Below, one piece after another: positions 10,795 to 21,379 of a DNA stretch of 64,000 nt (within the stretch, counting starts at the first letter, position 1; each line of letters opens with the position of its first letter). Location: positions 57,111,369-57,175,368 of the forward strand of contig OX442314.1 of assembly GCA_949358305.1 (NCBI GenBank), in the 5' to 3' direction. This stretch comes from Strigamia acuminata. Lineage: Eukaryota > Arthropoda > Chilopoda > Geophilomorpha > Linotaeniidae. The translations under genes were made by a program, and so were the position numbers. Below the pieces are notes generated by a model that saw nothing but the letters and a program-made list of their open reading frames with translations, did no database searches and was not told the DNA's origin.

Positions 10795-11545
10795 AAAAAA
10801 AAATCAAACTCTGCCCAACACAGAATATTATAAAAATATGAGATAGCTGTTTAGCTTGGAAATAAGTTTGTGATAAGATAATGTACAAAAATGTAACAGT
10901 TAATACATGGTGGCTCCACCTTTTTGCTTTAATTATTGCCTTAATACGATCAGGCATTGCGGAAACAAGTTTGGCAAAACAATCTGAACTGATTTCACTC
11001 CAGCTTTGCTTGATTGCGTTTTTCAATGTTGCTTTGGTTGTGGGGTTCTTCTTATCAATGCGTTTTTTTAATTCCCACCATAAATTCTCGATGGGATTAG
11101 CATCTGACCTTTGGGCTGGCCAAGTCATAACATTAATCCTTTTGTTTTTGCAGAAATCTTTAACCTTTTTGGCTCTGTGGCAAGGATTATTGTCATCTTG
11201 AAAAATTAAATTATCAGAGTTTTCGAAATGATCATCTAATGTCGGTAGAAGAAATGTGTCCAGAATGTCCGTATATGTTTCAGCATTTACCGTGCCATTT
11301 ATAACACAATTCACCATGTCCTACTGAGGAGAAACAGTCCCAAACCATAAAACTTTGAGGAAATTTAACAGTCAGGATGAAATTTCTCATTTGTCTTTCT
11401 CCAAACAAATTTCCCATAATCATCGCCTGGTCTAACACATATCCTAGACTCATCACTGAATACAACTAGTTTTCAGTCATCTGCATTCCAATGGCTATGT
11501 TTTTTAGCCCATTTTAAACATTTCGATACTATTTGCCAGGGGTTG
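10795..11545 (-). pseudogene. Tc1/mariner transposase relic
   Basis: The minus strand reads LKWAKKHSHWN...VVFSDESRICVRPGDDYG near 11470, then after a frame change GHGEL, VNAETYTDIL, FQDDNNPCHRAKKVKDF near 11180 and WPAQRSDANPIENLWWELK near 11090. These are the DDE_3 landmarks: D in FSDES, D in FQDDN, E in PIENLW. The family's usual ending, KGGAT-Y-stop, appears in another frame near 10900. Two or more frameshifts and the missing N-terminal helix-turn-helix show that it is dead. The 5' side stops where the 11545-12281 duplicated segment begins. Confidence 0.85.
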
Positions 11546-12281
11546 TATGCAAATCGTGTAGGTGCTATGCAGCAAAGGTATGGTGTGTGCACGTTATTAT
11601 TTTTCAATGATAAATTCATTAATTTCTTAATTCATTAAAAGTTTTTTTTTAAATTCTTATATAATTTGCACAGAATTTGTCTGGAAACAACACAGACATT
11701 TCCAGAGATTTTCTCTGGAAATAACCAATTTTATTTTCATTTCTTGTATTTACTCTTTGATTTTGCTGAATAGTTTTTTTTAATATTGCGTTGTTTTCTG
11801 GGTTGCCAATTTGCTTTTACGTCAGGTTTTCTAAAGACCGAGTTTATCTGACCTGAGCGAAACGAAAAGGTGATTCGTGTGTGCTCCCGATTAAACCCAA
11901 GACGATCAGGACTTACTGTAGATCTTAGACAAGAATATTTATTGCGAATTGTGAGTCCATTTTATTTCTAAGAATTTAATTTTTGCACTTCATATATTAT
12001 CTGTCGAAAAGCTTAAATCCAAAAGATTTGTCGGTTAACATTGGGATTGTTTCTACATTCAGAAACTCGTGTTTTCCGTAATGTGAACCCCGTATACACA
12101 TTGATCACAATGGAGGCACGGCGCGGAGGAACGTGAGTTTTCGTCGCTTTCTCGAACGGTTATTTCATTAATTTCTATCGCTTTTATTCAATTACAGTGC
12201 GAGTATTTTTATTACCGATGCTTTTGTGATTTAAATCTGTCTGACCATTTTTGTATTTTAAAGAATTTTGAAGTACAACCT
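11545..12281 (+). repeat. Duplicated segment with mini-exon, copy 1
   Basis: This is nearly the same as 33605-34332. Both copies keep an ATG (12110 here) followed by seven codons, a consensus donor GTGAGT (12133), a short intron of about 65 bp and a pyrimidine-rich acceptor TTACAG (to 12197), after which the frame runs to a stop near 12235. The spliced peptide would be about 19 residues. It could be the promoter and 5' end of a gene or of a retroelement, copied twice. No terminal repeat was found. Confidence 0.7.
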
Positions 12282-12484
12282 CTTCCTGCAGGAATTTCAA
12301 ACAGTGCGCTACCACTACCGACACAGTGATACAATAAAAAACCGCCAGCTGCTTCTAGTTTTGGGAATTCCATTTTTAGCAAATCATTAAGATATTTAGA
12401 ATTCTCATTGAGTTCTAATTTTATATCTATTTGCTAAGACCAGCATTTGTTGCAATCATTTTTTCATTTGCGGTTTTTGTTTTA

Positions 12485-12730
12485 ATTTTCTGAAATGGTT
12501 TTAATCATGCATTTAAAAATTGTACTTAGATTTAACTAATCTTACTTTATTTGTGTTCTGAATGCAATAAAGTTGCCTTAATAATGTTTACACTGGTGGT
12601 GTATCTTCAACTTTGACCCTTTTTTTTTTACAACTTTGACTTCTTCTCGTTTCAGGTGCTTCTCTTTTTTCACTTGCGATATTAAATAATTTCCTTTGCT
12701 CTGAAACTTAAAAAATACTAAACATCAATC
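12485..12730. repeat. Dispersed repeat shared with 40262-40350 and 41400-41570
   Basis: The block GAAATGGTTTTAATCATGC... matches 40270-40350, and the block from AATGTTTACACTGGTGGTGTAT to the ACTTAAAAAATACTAAACA run matches 41407-41545. In the second locus the two blocks are separated by about 1 kb containing a two-exon gene, so either that gene was lost here or it was inserted there. Confidence 0.7.
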
Positions 12731-12852
12731 ATACATTAATTTTTGTACAAGTTATAAATTACTTTGATCCATGGAATGAGCAATGTATGTTCTCCTTACT
12801 CCCATCACATCTGATATATCATATATCTATTCCTAATTCTGAAAATTCAGCA

Positions 12853-13449
12853 TCAGACAAAGTAGGAATTTGTTGGATGGTTATCTATAAAAATTAAAAA
12901 GATGTACTGTCTGGCTGACCAAGACATGCTGTCGTAATCTGACTTTATTATAAATAAATCATGGTTCTTGATGCCTGAATTAAAGCAGTTAGTTAAAACT
13001 GCTGGAGAAACCACAGAAACCCCAGTTTGGCTTGATTTAAGGCCCATGGAATTGAGTCTGCCAGCTTCATGGATTGCAACTTATTTCTCATCCTTTTGGA
13101 GCGAACTCACTCCATCTTTTCTGCTGTAACATCCAGCTATTGCACTACAGCTCGCCAGTCTTTGTTGCGCCATAAAGAAGTATTTGTTTTAAAAAAGTTT
13201 GGATTGTTTTCATTGAATTCATCGCTGCTCATCGGATCCATTATCAGGCCATTTTTGTACTTTAGCTTCTTTGATGGCGGCGGGGGTCTGTAATCTAGCC
13301 ACATTTCTTGATTTATGATCGTTACTGTACCGACCTGCACCTGAAAAGGAATTATATTTATTTTTATTACGACGACTTACCTCCTGATCGTCATCCTCAT
13401 CAGATCTGTTGCTGCCAACGGTTTGTAGATTATTCACAACATGGACCAT
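12853..13449 (-). pseudogene. Broken gene; possible MADF/SANT-like piece
   Basis: The minus strand starts ATG at 13449 (MVHVVNNLQTVGSNRSDEDD...), reaches a GTAAGT donor at 13380, and after a 40-bp intron ending TTTTCAG continues (VQVGTVTIINQEMW...) to a stop after WRNKDWRAVVQ. Past that stop the frame still looks protein-like (LDVTAEKM, VRSKRMRNKLQSM) with a further stop. The pattern of spaced tryptophans and a basic end loosely recalls MADF/SANT-like DNA-binding domains, which is a weak inference. The first codons overlap the end of the gypsy pol relic, so the apparent start may be accidental. Confidence 0.3.
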
Positions 13450-13525
13450 TTTAATGAAAAAAGTTGACTTCCCAAAAATCTCTGAAGTTCCGTCAAATTA
13501 GTCTGTGCTGGGAATTCCTTGAGTG
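13445..13525 (-). pseudogene. Gypsy pol relic, downstream part
   Basis: The minus strand reads LKEFPAQTNLTELQRFLG, the RT/RNase H connection typical of Ty3/gypsy pol. It continues the reverse transcriptase at 17907-18340 after removal of the LTR element at 13526-17902, which therefore jumped into an already present pol sequence. Confidence 0.7.
13522..13525. repeat. 4-bp target duplication AGTG (left)
   Basis: AGTG directly precedes the left LTR and is repeated directly after the right LTR at 17903-17906. A 4-5 bp duplication is normal for gypsy-like integrases. Confidence 0.75.
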
Positions 13526-14157
13526 TGTCGTGCCCTTGGTTTCCGGTAAATAAACTTACACAATATCTTACAATAATAACCTTTTTATTGAACACTGTAA
13601 TATTACAATAATACTTAACAATGTTGTGGTCTCGGATCCTTGTCGGCGGATACGATTTGTTGCTGCACGGCAGTCTTACACGTGGCTTCTGGTTGTCTAG
13701 GGTTAATGGCGTCCTGGCGAAACACGTGTTCGCAAAACGCTTCGGCGATGGTGAGATATTTCGGTCGTAGTTTTGCTACGACAAATATCTTTGGCTTGGT
13801 GTTACAGATGACTTGGGCAACTGGCATCGGTCCTCTATCAATCCGTGGTGTTCGGCCTGAAAGGTGAGGTGTGATGCTACTGTTGCTGTGATATATCTGT
13901 AAGTGGCGCTTCCGGTCAAAACACGGGTTTAAATACCCCCTAATGACCGGAAATGACGTATTTGCATAAATTCGGGGAATTATGCAAATGGTTGACGTCA
14001 TCATTACATTGATTCCGCAGAAATGGTAAAACTAGTTTAGCTAGTTTTCTTTGTAATAATCATTTCGTGTTACATTTCAGATCAAAGAATAATATAATTC
14101 ATTTATCATACACCCATATATTTTACTAAAACATTTTGTGACCTCGTGGTCACCACA
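13526..14157 (-). mobile_element. 632-bp LTR (3' LTR of minus-strand element)
   Basis: It begins TGTCGTGCCC and ends GGTCACCACA (TG...CA), and matches 17271-17902 at a constant offset of 3745 bp with no difference that I could find. On the minus strand an AATAAA-type signal lies within the AT-rich part near 13550-13610. Related but diverged LTRs occur at 60257-60887 and, in part, at about 30946-31180. Confidence 0.95.
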
Positions 14158-14175
14158 CGTCCCCTCCTCAGCAAT
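14158..14175 (-). other. Polypurine tract of the LTR element
   Basis: On the minus strand the sequence immediately before the 3' LTR is GCTGAGGAGGGGACG, a purine-rich tract in the position of the plus-strand primer. The element at 60.3 kb has the closely similar CTCGGGGAGGGACG in the same place. Confidence 0.75.
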
Positions 14176-14236
14176 GTCGTTATAAAATTAAAAGATAACT
14201 GACATTGCGAAATTTCTCTTTTAAAAATGTTTTTGA

Positions 14237-14704
14237 CTACATCTTCCTCTCGAGTGACTCCTTGAGGGCACTCACAGGAGGAGGTGGGGTGGTTTTTCTT
14301 CTGCCGGTGGTTGAGCCACGGTATTTGCATTTTTCGGTGGTGAAGTAGGCGATTTTCTTGTTTAGTTCCTTAATTTGTTTTTCTAGCCATTCGGTATTTA
14401 ACCATTTCTTTTTTATTTCATCCTCCGATTCATCAGTCGAGTCGTTTTCCAGTTCGTTGTCTAATTCGACGTTTAATTCGTTTTTTCCGGTAGTAATTAT
14501 TTCGTTAGTCGGTGTATTATTCGTCTCGTCAGGGGTCTGGTCATCCGGGCGTGTAGCAGACAGATTTATTTTTTCTCTGTCTGCTTCAACCAGTTTTTTG
14601 TTATTTTGTCGAATTTCGCTGTTAGCTTTTCTAACATTGCGGCCATTTCGGCGGCTCTTTTCTCTTCCTTCCTCTTTTTTCGTTTCGTACAGTCTCTCCT
14701 CCAA
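14237..14704 (-). CDS. Overlapping 155-codon ORF after Gag
   Basis: This ORF overlaps the last 140 bp of gag in a different frame and continues past the gag stop almost to the polypurine tract. It is Lys/Glu-rich, with a probable coiled-coil stretch (WLEKQIKELNKKIAYF) and a proline run. In gypsy elements a shifted frame here would open protease-pol, but no protease (DTG) or RT motif is present. It is either a short frameshift extension of Gag or the stub left when pol was deleted. Confidence 0.45.
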   Translation of the reverse strand: MEERLYETKKEEGREKSRRNGRNVRKANSEIRQNNKKLVEADREKINLSATRPDDQTPDETNNTPTNEIITTGKNELNVELDNELENDSTDESEDEIKKKWLNTEWLEKQIKELNKKIAYFTTEKCKYRGSTTGRRKTTPPPPVSALKESLERKM

Positions 14705-17199
14705 TGTCCCAGCTCATTACAATAATTGCAAGGTCTTGTGGTAGAGCTTTCCGCCCGCCTGAATGATCGTTTCGTGAAATCCCTTTTTTCGTAAGGCCTG
14801 TCATTCTTTGGGTTGCGATGCTCGGTTTTGTTCGCGTCGCCTTCTGAGTTTTGCTCGGAGTTGTCTTCTTCACTTTCCCTCCCGTCTTCGAAGTTAGGTG
14901 TATGGGTTTCCGTACTAGCTTGATAAGCTTTTGGGGCTGGGATCGGATTAGAAGTCGACTTGTCGCTGGGTTTCTTCGGTGGGGCCGCCTCTATGTCTCC
15001 GTTTAGGAACGTTCGCGACCGGATTAACCGCCCCGCGTCGTTATTTCTGGCGTGGATTCGCTGTATGCGAAGCTGGACCAATTTTCTTTCTTCCGGTGTC
15101 AGAGCGTCTGTATACCGGTCATTTACTTCTTCGTGACGTTTATCGACAAATTTCAACAGCTGTTCGAAGCTGTCGGTTGTTGGAGCGTTCATGTCGCGAA
15201 GCACCTTTTTGGATGCTTCGTTCAATCCTTTATCAAAAATTAGTCGTTGAGCGTAAGCGTCCAGCGGAGTATACAGTTAATTGAAAAGACTTTTAGCTCG
15301 CAGAAAATAGGCTCGTAGCTCTCCTCCGGTCGCCTGCTGCATGAGACTGACTCGTTGTCTAATCTCTTTTTGTGTCTCGCCATATTGTGTATTGAAGGCG
15401 ACCACAAATTGCTCCCAATACTTCAAGTTCGCCTCCACATACCATTCTCTCGCCTCTCCTACCAGCATTTCTGGCAGTCCCTTAACTACCATTTCGTCCG
15501 GTTCGGCTCCGAGTCTCGAGATGGTGAGTGCCACCTCATTTAGAAATTTATTTCCTGCCCTCCACGTACCGTCGAATTTCATCAGGCGCAGCTGGGGCCA
15601 CTTGATGTTTCGGTCTTTGTTATCTAGCGCCCAACGGTCGGCTGAATATTTTCGGAGTAGGTTTTCATTCCGTTCGTCTCGTTCATCCAAGTCTTGGTTT
15701 CGGCCGGTCCGTGAATCGGCACGTATGTGTTCTTCTATCATTCGTAATCGCTCTTCCAGTATGGGGTCGGATTGGCTCTGACTCCCATAATTCGATGAAA
15801 TATTTCCGTTTTGAGGAAGGAATTGGTTATTTTGCGAAGAATTCTGGTGTTGGGGAGAATTTTGCTTGGTTAAATTTGGAGAACTCGCGGCTAGTTGAGT
15901 TCCGGGGGGAGAGATTCCATTTACGGCCGTTCCGCTCAGGACTCCATTGTTCTGTTTTATCAAGACAGTTGATTTCCTCCCTCCGTATGACTGCGAATTA
16001 ATCTTTGCGGCTTCTCTCTCGGCGTCGTTGGCAGCTTTGATATTGGCTTTAGCTGCCTCGTTAGCTGCGTCGACGTTGGCCTTAACCACTCTGATGTCTT
16101 CAAGGCTTGGCATTGCCAACTTATCTTGTCCCTGTTGATTTCTGACCTGGTTTTTTTGTTTAATTAACCGTACCATTTTGGAATTTGGGTCGTTCGGCGT
16201 TTGGCTGGTATGGCCAGCTTTAGCAGCGAAAGATTGTGCGAAAGCCCACGATTGTCTTCCTCGATTGTTGCGACTATCCTGCTGAAAAGCTTCCAAGAAT
16301 TCGTTCTGCACTCCGACTGGCTCGTCCACGATACTAGCCCATCCCTGGACGTTAATTCCTTTCGAATCGAGCGAATCAGCTTCGCTTTCGTCGTCTGCGT
16401 CGAAACTGGTTCGGGTCGAGTCGTACGAGTCGGTCGTCTGGTTATTCGTTTTTTGACGTTTGACAGCCTTCTTCCCTCGTCGGATAGCTCTTTTTTCCGC
16501 TCGTTCTCTTGTCAGCCGGAGTATCGTTTCCAACTGGGCCAATGGGTCTCCATTTTCGTCAAACGGTATCCCCTCCAATCGGGCGATCGCATAGGCTTCC
16601 ATACATTGATTAATCTGAGATCGCGTCGAATTATAGCCGTGTTGGATGGTTACTCGATTGCGTTGAGTTCCGTCGTCGTCTCCATCGAACAGGCTAAACC
16701 CATTTTCATCCTTGTCGGATTCTTCTTCTATCGTTTCCGTAAAGTCGGGTTGCGTATTCTTGTTCGATGGTTTCGGAGTTTTTTCGATCGGTGTTTTGCC
16801 GACAGACGTTCTTTCGACGTGATTCGGCGTTTTTTTGATCAGTGTTTGTCCGACAGACGTTTTTCCGGCGTGGTTTGGAGTTTTTCCAATCGGTGTTTGT
16901 CCGACAGACGTTTTTTCGGCGTGGTTCGGAGTTTTTCCAATCGGTGTTTTGCCGACGGCCGTTTTCTCGGCGTGGTTCGGAGTTTTTCCAATCGGTGTTT
17001 TGCCGACGGCCGTTTTCTCGACGTGGCTCGGCGTCTTGGTAACTCGGTTTCTTTCTACGGGTTCCGGCGGCGTCGTATTTAACTTCGGGCTGGCTAACGC
17101 TTCGGCTGCCGCCTTGGCTTTTTCCATGGCGGCTTTTCGGGCGCTTGCGGTCGGAGGTTTTCGGTTCTTATTACTTTTCGTCATTTCGATGGTTTGCAA
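14566..17199 (-). CDS. gag: Gag polyprotein of a gag-only LTR element (one internal UAA)
   Basis: One minus-strand frame runs 878 codons from ATG at 17199 to a stop at 14566, broken only by TAA at 15277-15279. Residues about 50-150 hold five 17-residue repeats of the type KTPIGKTPNHAEKTAVG (51 bp in DNA). Around residues 540-640 lies the gypsy capsid-like region (WPQLRLMKFDG..., AREWYVEANLKYWEQFV, RAYFLRAKSLFN). Past the stop the capsid-like frame continues (LYTPLDAYAQRLIFDKG) and ends with a CCHC knuckle CNYCNELGHWRRDC at 14689-14730 followed by a basic tail. No protease, RT or integrase lies between the LTRs, so the element must depend on enzymes made by another. Near-identical LTRs imply a recent jump, so the stop is young, a read-through signal, or an assembly error. 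Confidence 0.85.
16776..17035 (-). repeat. 51-bp minisatellite within gag
   Basis: Five copies of a 51-bp unit encode the 17-residue repeat near the Gag N-terminus. The plus strand is also open here (shadow frames), because the repeat length is a multiple of three. Confidence 0.85.
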
Positions 17200-17250
17200 A
17201 GTTCAAACCGTAAGATATGTTTATTTAAAATAGTTTGAATGTTCAAAACT

Positions 17251-17268
17251 ATCCCGGCCAGGCCCCCA
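17251..17268 (-). other. Primer-binding-site candidate
   Basis: On the minus strand, two bases after the 5' LTR, the sequence is TGGGGGCCTGGCCGGGAT. A PBS starting TGG pairs with a tRNA CCA end. I could not assign the tRNA. Confidence 0.5.
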
Positions 17269-17270
17269 CA

Positions 17271-17902
17271 TGTCGTGCCCTTGGTTTCCGGTAAATAAAC
17301 TTACACAATATCTTACAATAATAACCTTTTTATTGAACACTGTAATATTACAATAATACTTAACAATGTTGTGGTCTCGGATCCTTGTCGGCGGATACGA
17401 TTTGTTGCTGCACGGCAGTCTTACACGTGGCTTCTGGTTGTCTAGGGTTAATGGCGTCCTGGCGAAACACGTGTTCGCAAAACGCTTCGGCGATGGTGAG
17501 ATATTTCGGTCGTAGTTTTGCTACGACAAATATCTTTGGCTTGGTGTTACAGATGACTTGGGCAACTGGCATCGGTCCTCTATCAATCCGTGGTGTTCGG
17601 CCTGAAAGGTGAGGTGTGATGCTACTGTTGCTGTGATATATCTGTAAGTGGCGCTTCCGGTCAAAACACGGGTTTAAATACCCCCTAATGACCGGAAATG
17701 ACGTATTTGCATAAATTCGGGGAATTATGCAAATGGTTGACGTCATCATTACATTGATTCCGCAGAAATGGTAAAACTAGTTTAGCTAGTTTTCTTTGTA
17801 ATAATCATTTCGTGTTACATTTCAGATCAAAGAATAATATAATTCATTTATCATACACCCATATATTTTACTAAAACATTTTGTGACCTCGTGGTCACCA
17901 CA
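17271..17902 (-). mobile_element. 632-bp LTR (5' LTR of minus-strand element)
   Basis: Same length as 13526-14157 and, as far as I compared, the same sequence. It is followed by AGTG (17903-17906), the second copy of the target duplication. With the left LTR it delimits a 4377-bp element inserted into a gypsy pol relic. Confidence 0.95.
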
Positions 17903-17906
17903 AGTG

Positions 17907-18340
17907 TGCTAACCTTCTTTGGGTCTGGACTCCACATGTCACACATGCTCCTGGAAAGTTTTCGAGGCTATGACTAACTTATGTCGTCCAGATAAGCTTA
18001 TACTGACGAAATGCGTCGCCCAATACTGTCTCAATTATTAGATGCTAGAACGTTGTTGGAGAGTTGATAAGACCAAACGGCATCACGTTGAACATTAGTC
18101 TCTCGATGGGGTTCCAAAATGCCGTTTTTGGTCAGTTCTCCGGTATTAGCTCTATTTGCCAATAACCTTTTGTAAGGTCTATGGTAGTAGCTCACTGGAG
18201 GTCTCAAAGTTCGCTCAGCATTTTCTCAATTGTTGGCATCTACGGCGGGTGGTAGAGCGAGTGCTCATTTATCGGACGGTGAGCTATGCACATTCTCGGA
18301 TCGGTCTCGTGATCTTGAGGACGGTACGAAGGAATGGAAA
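17907..18340 (-). pseudogene. Gypsy reverse transcriptase relic, upstream part
   Basis: The minus strand reads DLTKGYWQIELIPEN, then after a stop FNVMPFGLINSPTTF, then after another stop LIIETVLGDAF. These are the central palm motifs of a Ty3/gypsy RT. Upstream (to about 18340) the frame is degraded. The host pol continues at 13445-13525 on the other side of the inserted LTR element. Confidence 0.75.
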
Positions 18341-18900
18341 GCATGTGAAAGCCGCGGAGCACTCAGGATAGGCGATTAAAAGGGGTAGCATGTCTCCCCA
18401 TTTTTTATTTGGCCATTTGAACGCTCGTCCGTTGTTCAAATAAAAAAATAGAAAAATAGAAAAGATAAAAAACGTTGTGTCAAAAATATTGTGTCGAAAT
18501 GAAGCTTTACTTTTTGGGTTGCTTTGTGTTTCTCTATGGCCTCTAAAACTCAAATCGGTTCTTGCAATGGAAGACGATGTACCTTTCTGGAATCTACAAT
18601 TTCAGGCAGTATGCAATTAAAATAAAATAATTTCAGTTTTGGAATTACTTTGTTTAGAAATAATTGGTCTCTTAAAATAATGATTATTGTATGTCTTTTT
18701 CAATGTAAACGACATCATCACACTTTTCTAGACCAGTACACTGCAGTTGAATTTGGTAATACTACATGTGGTTGTGGTCCAAGCTGAAGTTGCCCTTTGG
18801 TAAGAGGAAAACGCCTGCCCAATTTGTTGCAGGCCTCGCCTATTGATGGAAATTCTCTGCAAATGAACATTTGGTTTCAATAATGTATGTTTCATTGTTG
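18246..18900. repeat. Dispersed gypsy/YqaJ chimeric repeat, copy 1
   Basis: Colinear with 47323-48900 once the hAT element there is removed. It joins a degraded gypsy RT edge to a YqaJ-like coding fragment (18590-18890, minus). The stretch GTACGAAG at 18324-18331 corresponds to the hAT target GTAGGAAG of the other copy and is uninterrupted here. Confidence 0.8.
18590..18890 (-). pseudogene. YqaJ-like exonuclease fragment, copy 1
   Basis: A more damaged version of 48558-48890. The minus strand keeps the IIExKCSFAENFHQ catalytic neighbourhood with the same in-frame TAG and ATNWAG-like text, then loses frame. See the copy at 48558 for the better-preserved C-terminus. Confidence 0.5.
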
Positions 18901-19222
18901 TGTTTAATAATTCCATCTGGTGATGCTGCTAAAAAATGATTTTGTTCATCCACAAAAAGTCCACATGTGTTCACTGTAATTACAACTATCATTGCTGCAT
19001 ATTTCGCCTCAATCAATTGCCGGTGAGTTTACAGTCTTTGGGTAAAGTAAAATACGTACTAAGTTTGCAGACAGTGTTGTTTCACGAACAAAAAGGAAAC
19101 GAATTAATAAATTTAAAAATAAACAGACTGTGTGCAGTTACAACCAATACGGTACTCCATTTTGATTTTCCAACATTACGTCATATCTACGTTTTCCAAT
19201 ACGCCACGCACACGCTCAAACC

Positions 19223-19236
19223 TTTAAATATAAATA
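19223..19236 (+). promoter_or_regulatory. TATA-like box upstream of WDR33
   Basis: TTTAAATATAAATA lies about 40-50 bp before the ATG at 19274, which would place transcription start only some 10-25 bp before the ATG. The position is plausible for a TATA promoter, but AT-rich surroundings make chance occurrence likely. Confidence 0.35.
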
Positions 19237-19273
19237 CCATTCACTATCGTTTGAAAACACAAATCTCTCCAAG

Positions 19274-21289
19274 ATGCAAACACCTCTGCCCACGCAACCT
19301 CGCTTCGCACCAAACTTCCCCGCGCAAACCACAGAATTCGACGGCAAACGCCTCCGCAAAGCCGTCGTACGAAAAACCGTCGACTACAACTCCTCCATAA
19401 TCAACCAACTCTTCGCCCGCGTGTGGCAGCGCGACCACCGCGACCAGCGCTGCATCCAGCCCGACACCTCCTACTACCCGCAACTCGTCTCCCCATCGCA
19501 CCTGACCCACAACCCAAGCAACTCCGTCACGACCAAATTCGTCCGCGCCGCCACCAACAAAACCCGCTGCCCCATCAACTGCGTCGCCTGGACGCCCGAA
19601 GGTCGCCGCCTGGTCACCGGCGCGTCCAGCGGCGAATTCACCCTCTGGAACGGCCTAACTTTCAACTTCGAAACGATCCTCCAAGCGCACGACGCACCCG
19701 TCCGCGCCATGGTCTGGAGCCACAACGACACGTGGATGGTGACGGGCGACCACGCCGGATACGTCAAATACTGGCAGACCAACATGAACAACGTCAAGAT
19801 GTTCCAGGCGCACAAGGAGGCGTTGAGGGGATTGAGTTTTTGTCCGAACGACACTAAGTTCGCGTCGTCTTCGGACGACGGGACGCTCCGGATTTGGGAC
19901 TTCCAGCAGTGCGTCGAAGAGAGGATTCTGCGCGGCCACGGCGCCGACGTGTTGGCCGTCGATTGGCACCCGCGGAAGGCGATGCTCGTGTCCGGCAGCA
20001 AGGACGGCCAGCAGCCGGTCAAGTTTTGGGATCCGAAAAGCGGACGGTGTTTGGCGACGCTGCGTTCGCACAAAAGCGCCGCGACGGACGTGCGGTGGAA
20101 CCGGAACGGGAATTGGTTGTTGACGGCGTCGAGGGACGGTCTGGTCAAGCTGTTCGACGTGCGCAAGGCGAGTCCGGAAGTGCGCACGTTTCGGGGACAC
20201 AAGAAGGGAGTGTCGAGTCTCGCGTGGCATCCGATCCACGAGACGTTGTTTTGCAGCGGCGGGTCGGACGGTGCAGTGCTCTTCTGGGACGTGGGCGCCG
20301 ACGCGGAGGTCGGGGCGATGGAGAACGCGCACGACGGCATCGTGTGGTCGCTGGCGTGGCATCCGGTCGGACATATCTTGTGTTCCGGGTCGAACGATCA
20401 CTCCAGTAAATTCTGGACGAGGAATTCGCCCGGCGATAAAATGCAGGACAAATATAACACGAATTCTGCCGCGATAGCTGTTGTGTCTGAGAATGACGAA
20501 CCGGTGTTTAGAGAGTCCGATCGGGCGATTCCGGGGTTGGAATTTGACGCGATGAGTCCAGAAGAAACGAAAGATGAAGTGGTGAAATCGCCGGTGGTCG
20601 ATGCACGCCTTTTTGAATCGGATTTGCAGATCAAAGTGCCGTACTCGAAGCCAATTGCGCGCGAGTTTCAAGAGGAGTGGATGCGGCCGGTGGAACATAA
20701 AACGCCGCTGCTTGCTACGCCGACGACTGGTGAGCAAATGACGGCTGTTTGGCGGAAAGCTGATGGTGGGAATGACGATTTCCAGTTCCAACAAATGGGT
20801 ATTTCTAAAGAGGCGTTTCAAATGGACCACCGAAGGTCGTTTGGCAATGAGAGAGGAAGTGAGTTGTGTGCACGGAATGAAGACCCGCGGTTGAGACGTC
20901 GTGGCGATTTTCGTGGTTTAACGCCGACGGATCGACAAATGCCGGCTGTGTGGCTGAGACCGGAAGGTCCAAATCCCGATTTCCGTCGTCATCAAGATGG
21001 ATTTCAGTTCCAGCAAAGGGATATTCCTGAAGGGTTTCAATTCCATCAAATGGACCACCGACGGTCGTTTGGCGACAATGATTTGAGGTTTCAGCGGAGT
21101 AATGAGAGAAGAAGTGATTTCCCGAACGAGGACCCGCGGTTGAGACATCGTGGAGGTCGTTCGGATAACCGAGTTGTTCGTAACGAGAGGGATTTTCGTG
21201 CGAGAGAAAGTAATAGTAATAAAAGGAATTGGGAGAATGAGGATCAGGGGGTTTCAAGAAAACGTGGTAGAAGTGGACGATATAATTAA
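19274..21289 (+). CDS. WDR33: WDR33/Pfs2-type WD40 protein of the polyadenylation machinery
   Basis: A 671-residue intronless ORF. Residues 28-95 ([14 protein letters not shown]..., [20 protein letters not shown]) are the conserved N-terminal segment of WDR33. Seven WD40 repeats follow at about 97-126, 138-168, 178-209, 219-253, 264-295, 306-339 and 351-382, with near-invariant family stretches such as [12 protein letters not shown] and [16 protein letters not shown]33 is the CPSF subunit that helps bind the AAUAAA signal in the nucleus. The C-terminal 280 residues are Arg/Asp/Gln-rich with repeats like [17 protein letters not shown] and GFQFQQ; the long collagen-like tail of vertebrate WDR33 is absent, so the protein is shorter, as in many invertebrates. 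The WD40 half is markedly GC-rich compared with its flanks. The first ATG is chosen because conserved sequence begins about 28 codons downstream. Lack of introns may be original or may mark a retrocopy; there is no clear poly(A) tail or target duplication. Confidence 0.95.
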   Translation: MQTPLPTQPRFAPNFPAQTTEFDGKRLRKAVVRKTVDYNSSIINQLFARVWQRDHRDQRCIQPDTSYYPQLVSPSHLTHNPSNSVTTKFVRAATNKTRCPINCVAWTPEGRRLVTGASSGEFTLWNGLTFNFETILQAHDAPVRAMVWSHNDTWMVTGDHAGYVKYWQTNMNNVKMFQAHKEALRGLSFCPNDTKFASSSDDGTLRIWDFQQCVEERILRGHGADVLAVDWHPRKAMLVSGSKDGQQPVKFWDPKSGRCLATLRSHKSAATDVRWNRNGNWLLTASRDGLVKLFDVRKASPEVRTFRGHKKGVSSLAWHPIHETLFCSGGSDGAVLFWDVGADAEVGAMENAHDGIVWSLAWHPVGHILCSGSNDHSSKFWTRNSPGDKMQDKYNTNSAAIAVVSENDEPVFRESDRAIPGLEFDAMSPEETKDEVVKSPVVDARLFESDLQIKVPYSKPIAREFQEEWMRPVEHKTPLLATPTTGEQMTAVWRKADGGNDDFQFQQMGISKEAFQMDHRRSFGNERGSELCARNEDPRLRRRGDFRGLTPTDRQMPAVWLRPEGPNPDFRRHQDGFQFQQRDIPEGFQFHQMDHRRSFGDNDLRFQRSNERRSDFPNEDPRLRHRGGRSDNRVVRNERDFRARESNSNKRNWENEDQGVSRKRGRSGRYN

Positions 21290-21379
21290 GATCTGTGTTG
21301 CTGATTTATAATTTTTGCTTGGCCTTTTCTGTCTACCATATTTGTTACATTTTTACTATTTACTATCAAAAATTTGAAA

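Noticed and set aside
13615-14004. 129-codon ORF repeated at 17360-17749
   Set aside because: The two ORFs are identical because they lie in the two LTRs. Nothing in them resembles a protein domain.
16201-17082. 293-codon plus-strand ORF
   Set aside because: It is the antisense shadow of the gag repeats; the 51-bp period keeps the opposite strand open. The CCHC and capsid-like motifs are on the minus strand.
19474-20830. Long minus-strand ORFs (288 and 391 codons) under WDR33
   Set aside because: Shadows of the GC-rich WD40 coding strand, where antisense stops are rare. Conserved WDR33 text is on the plus strand.
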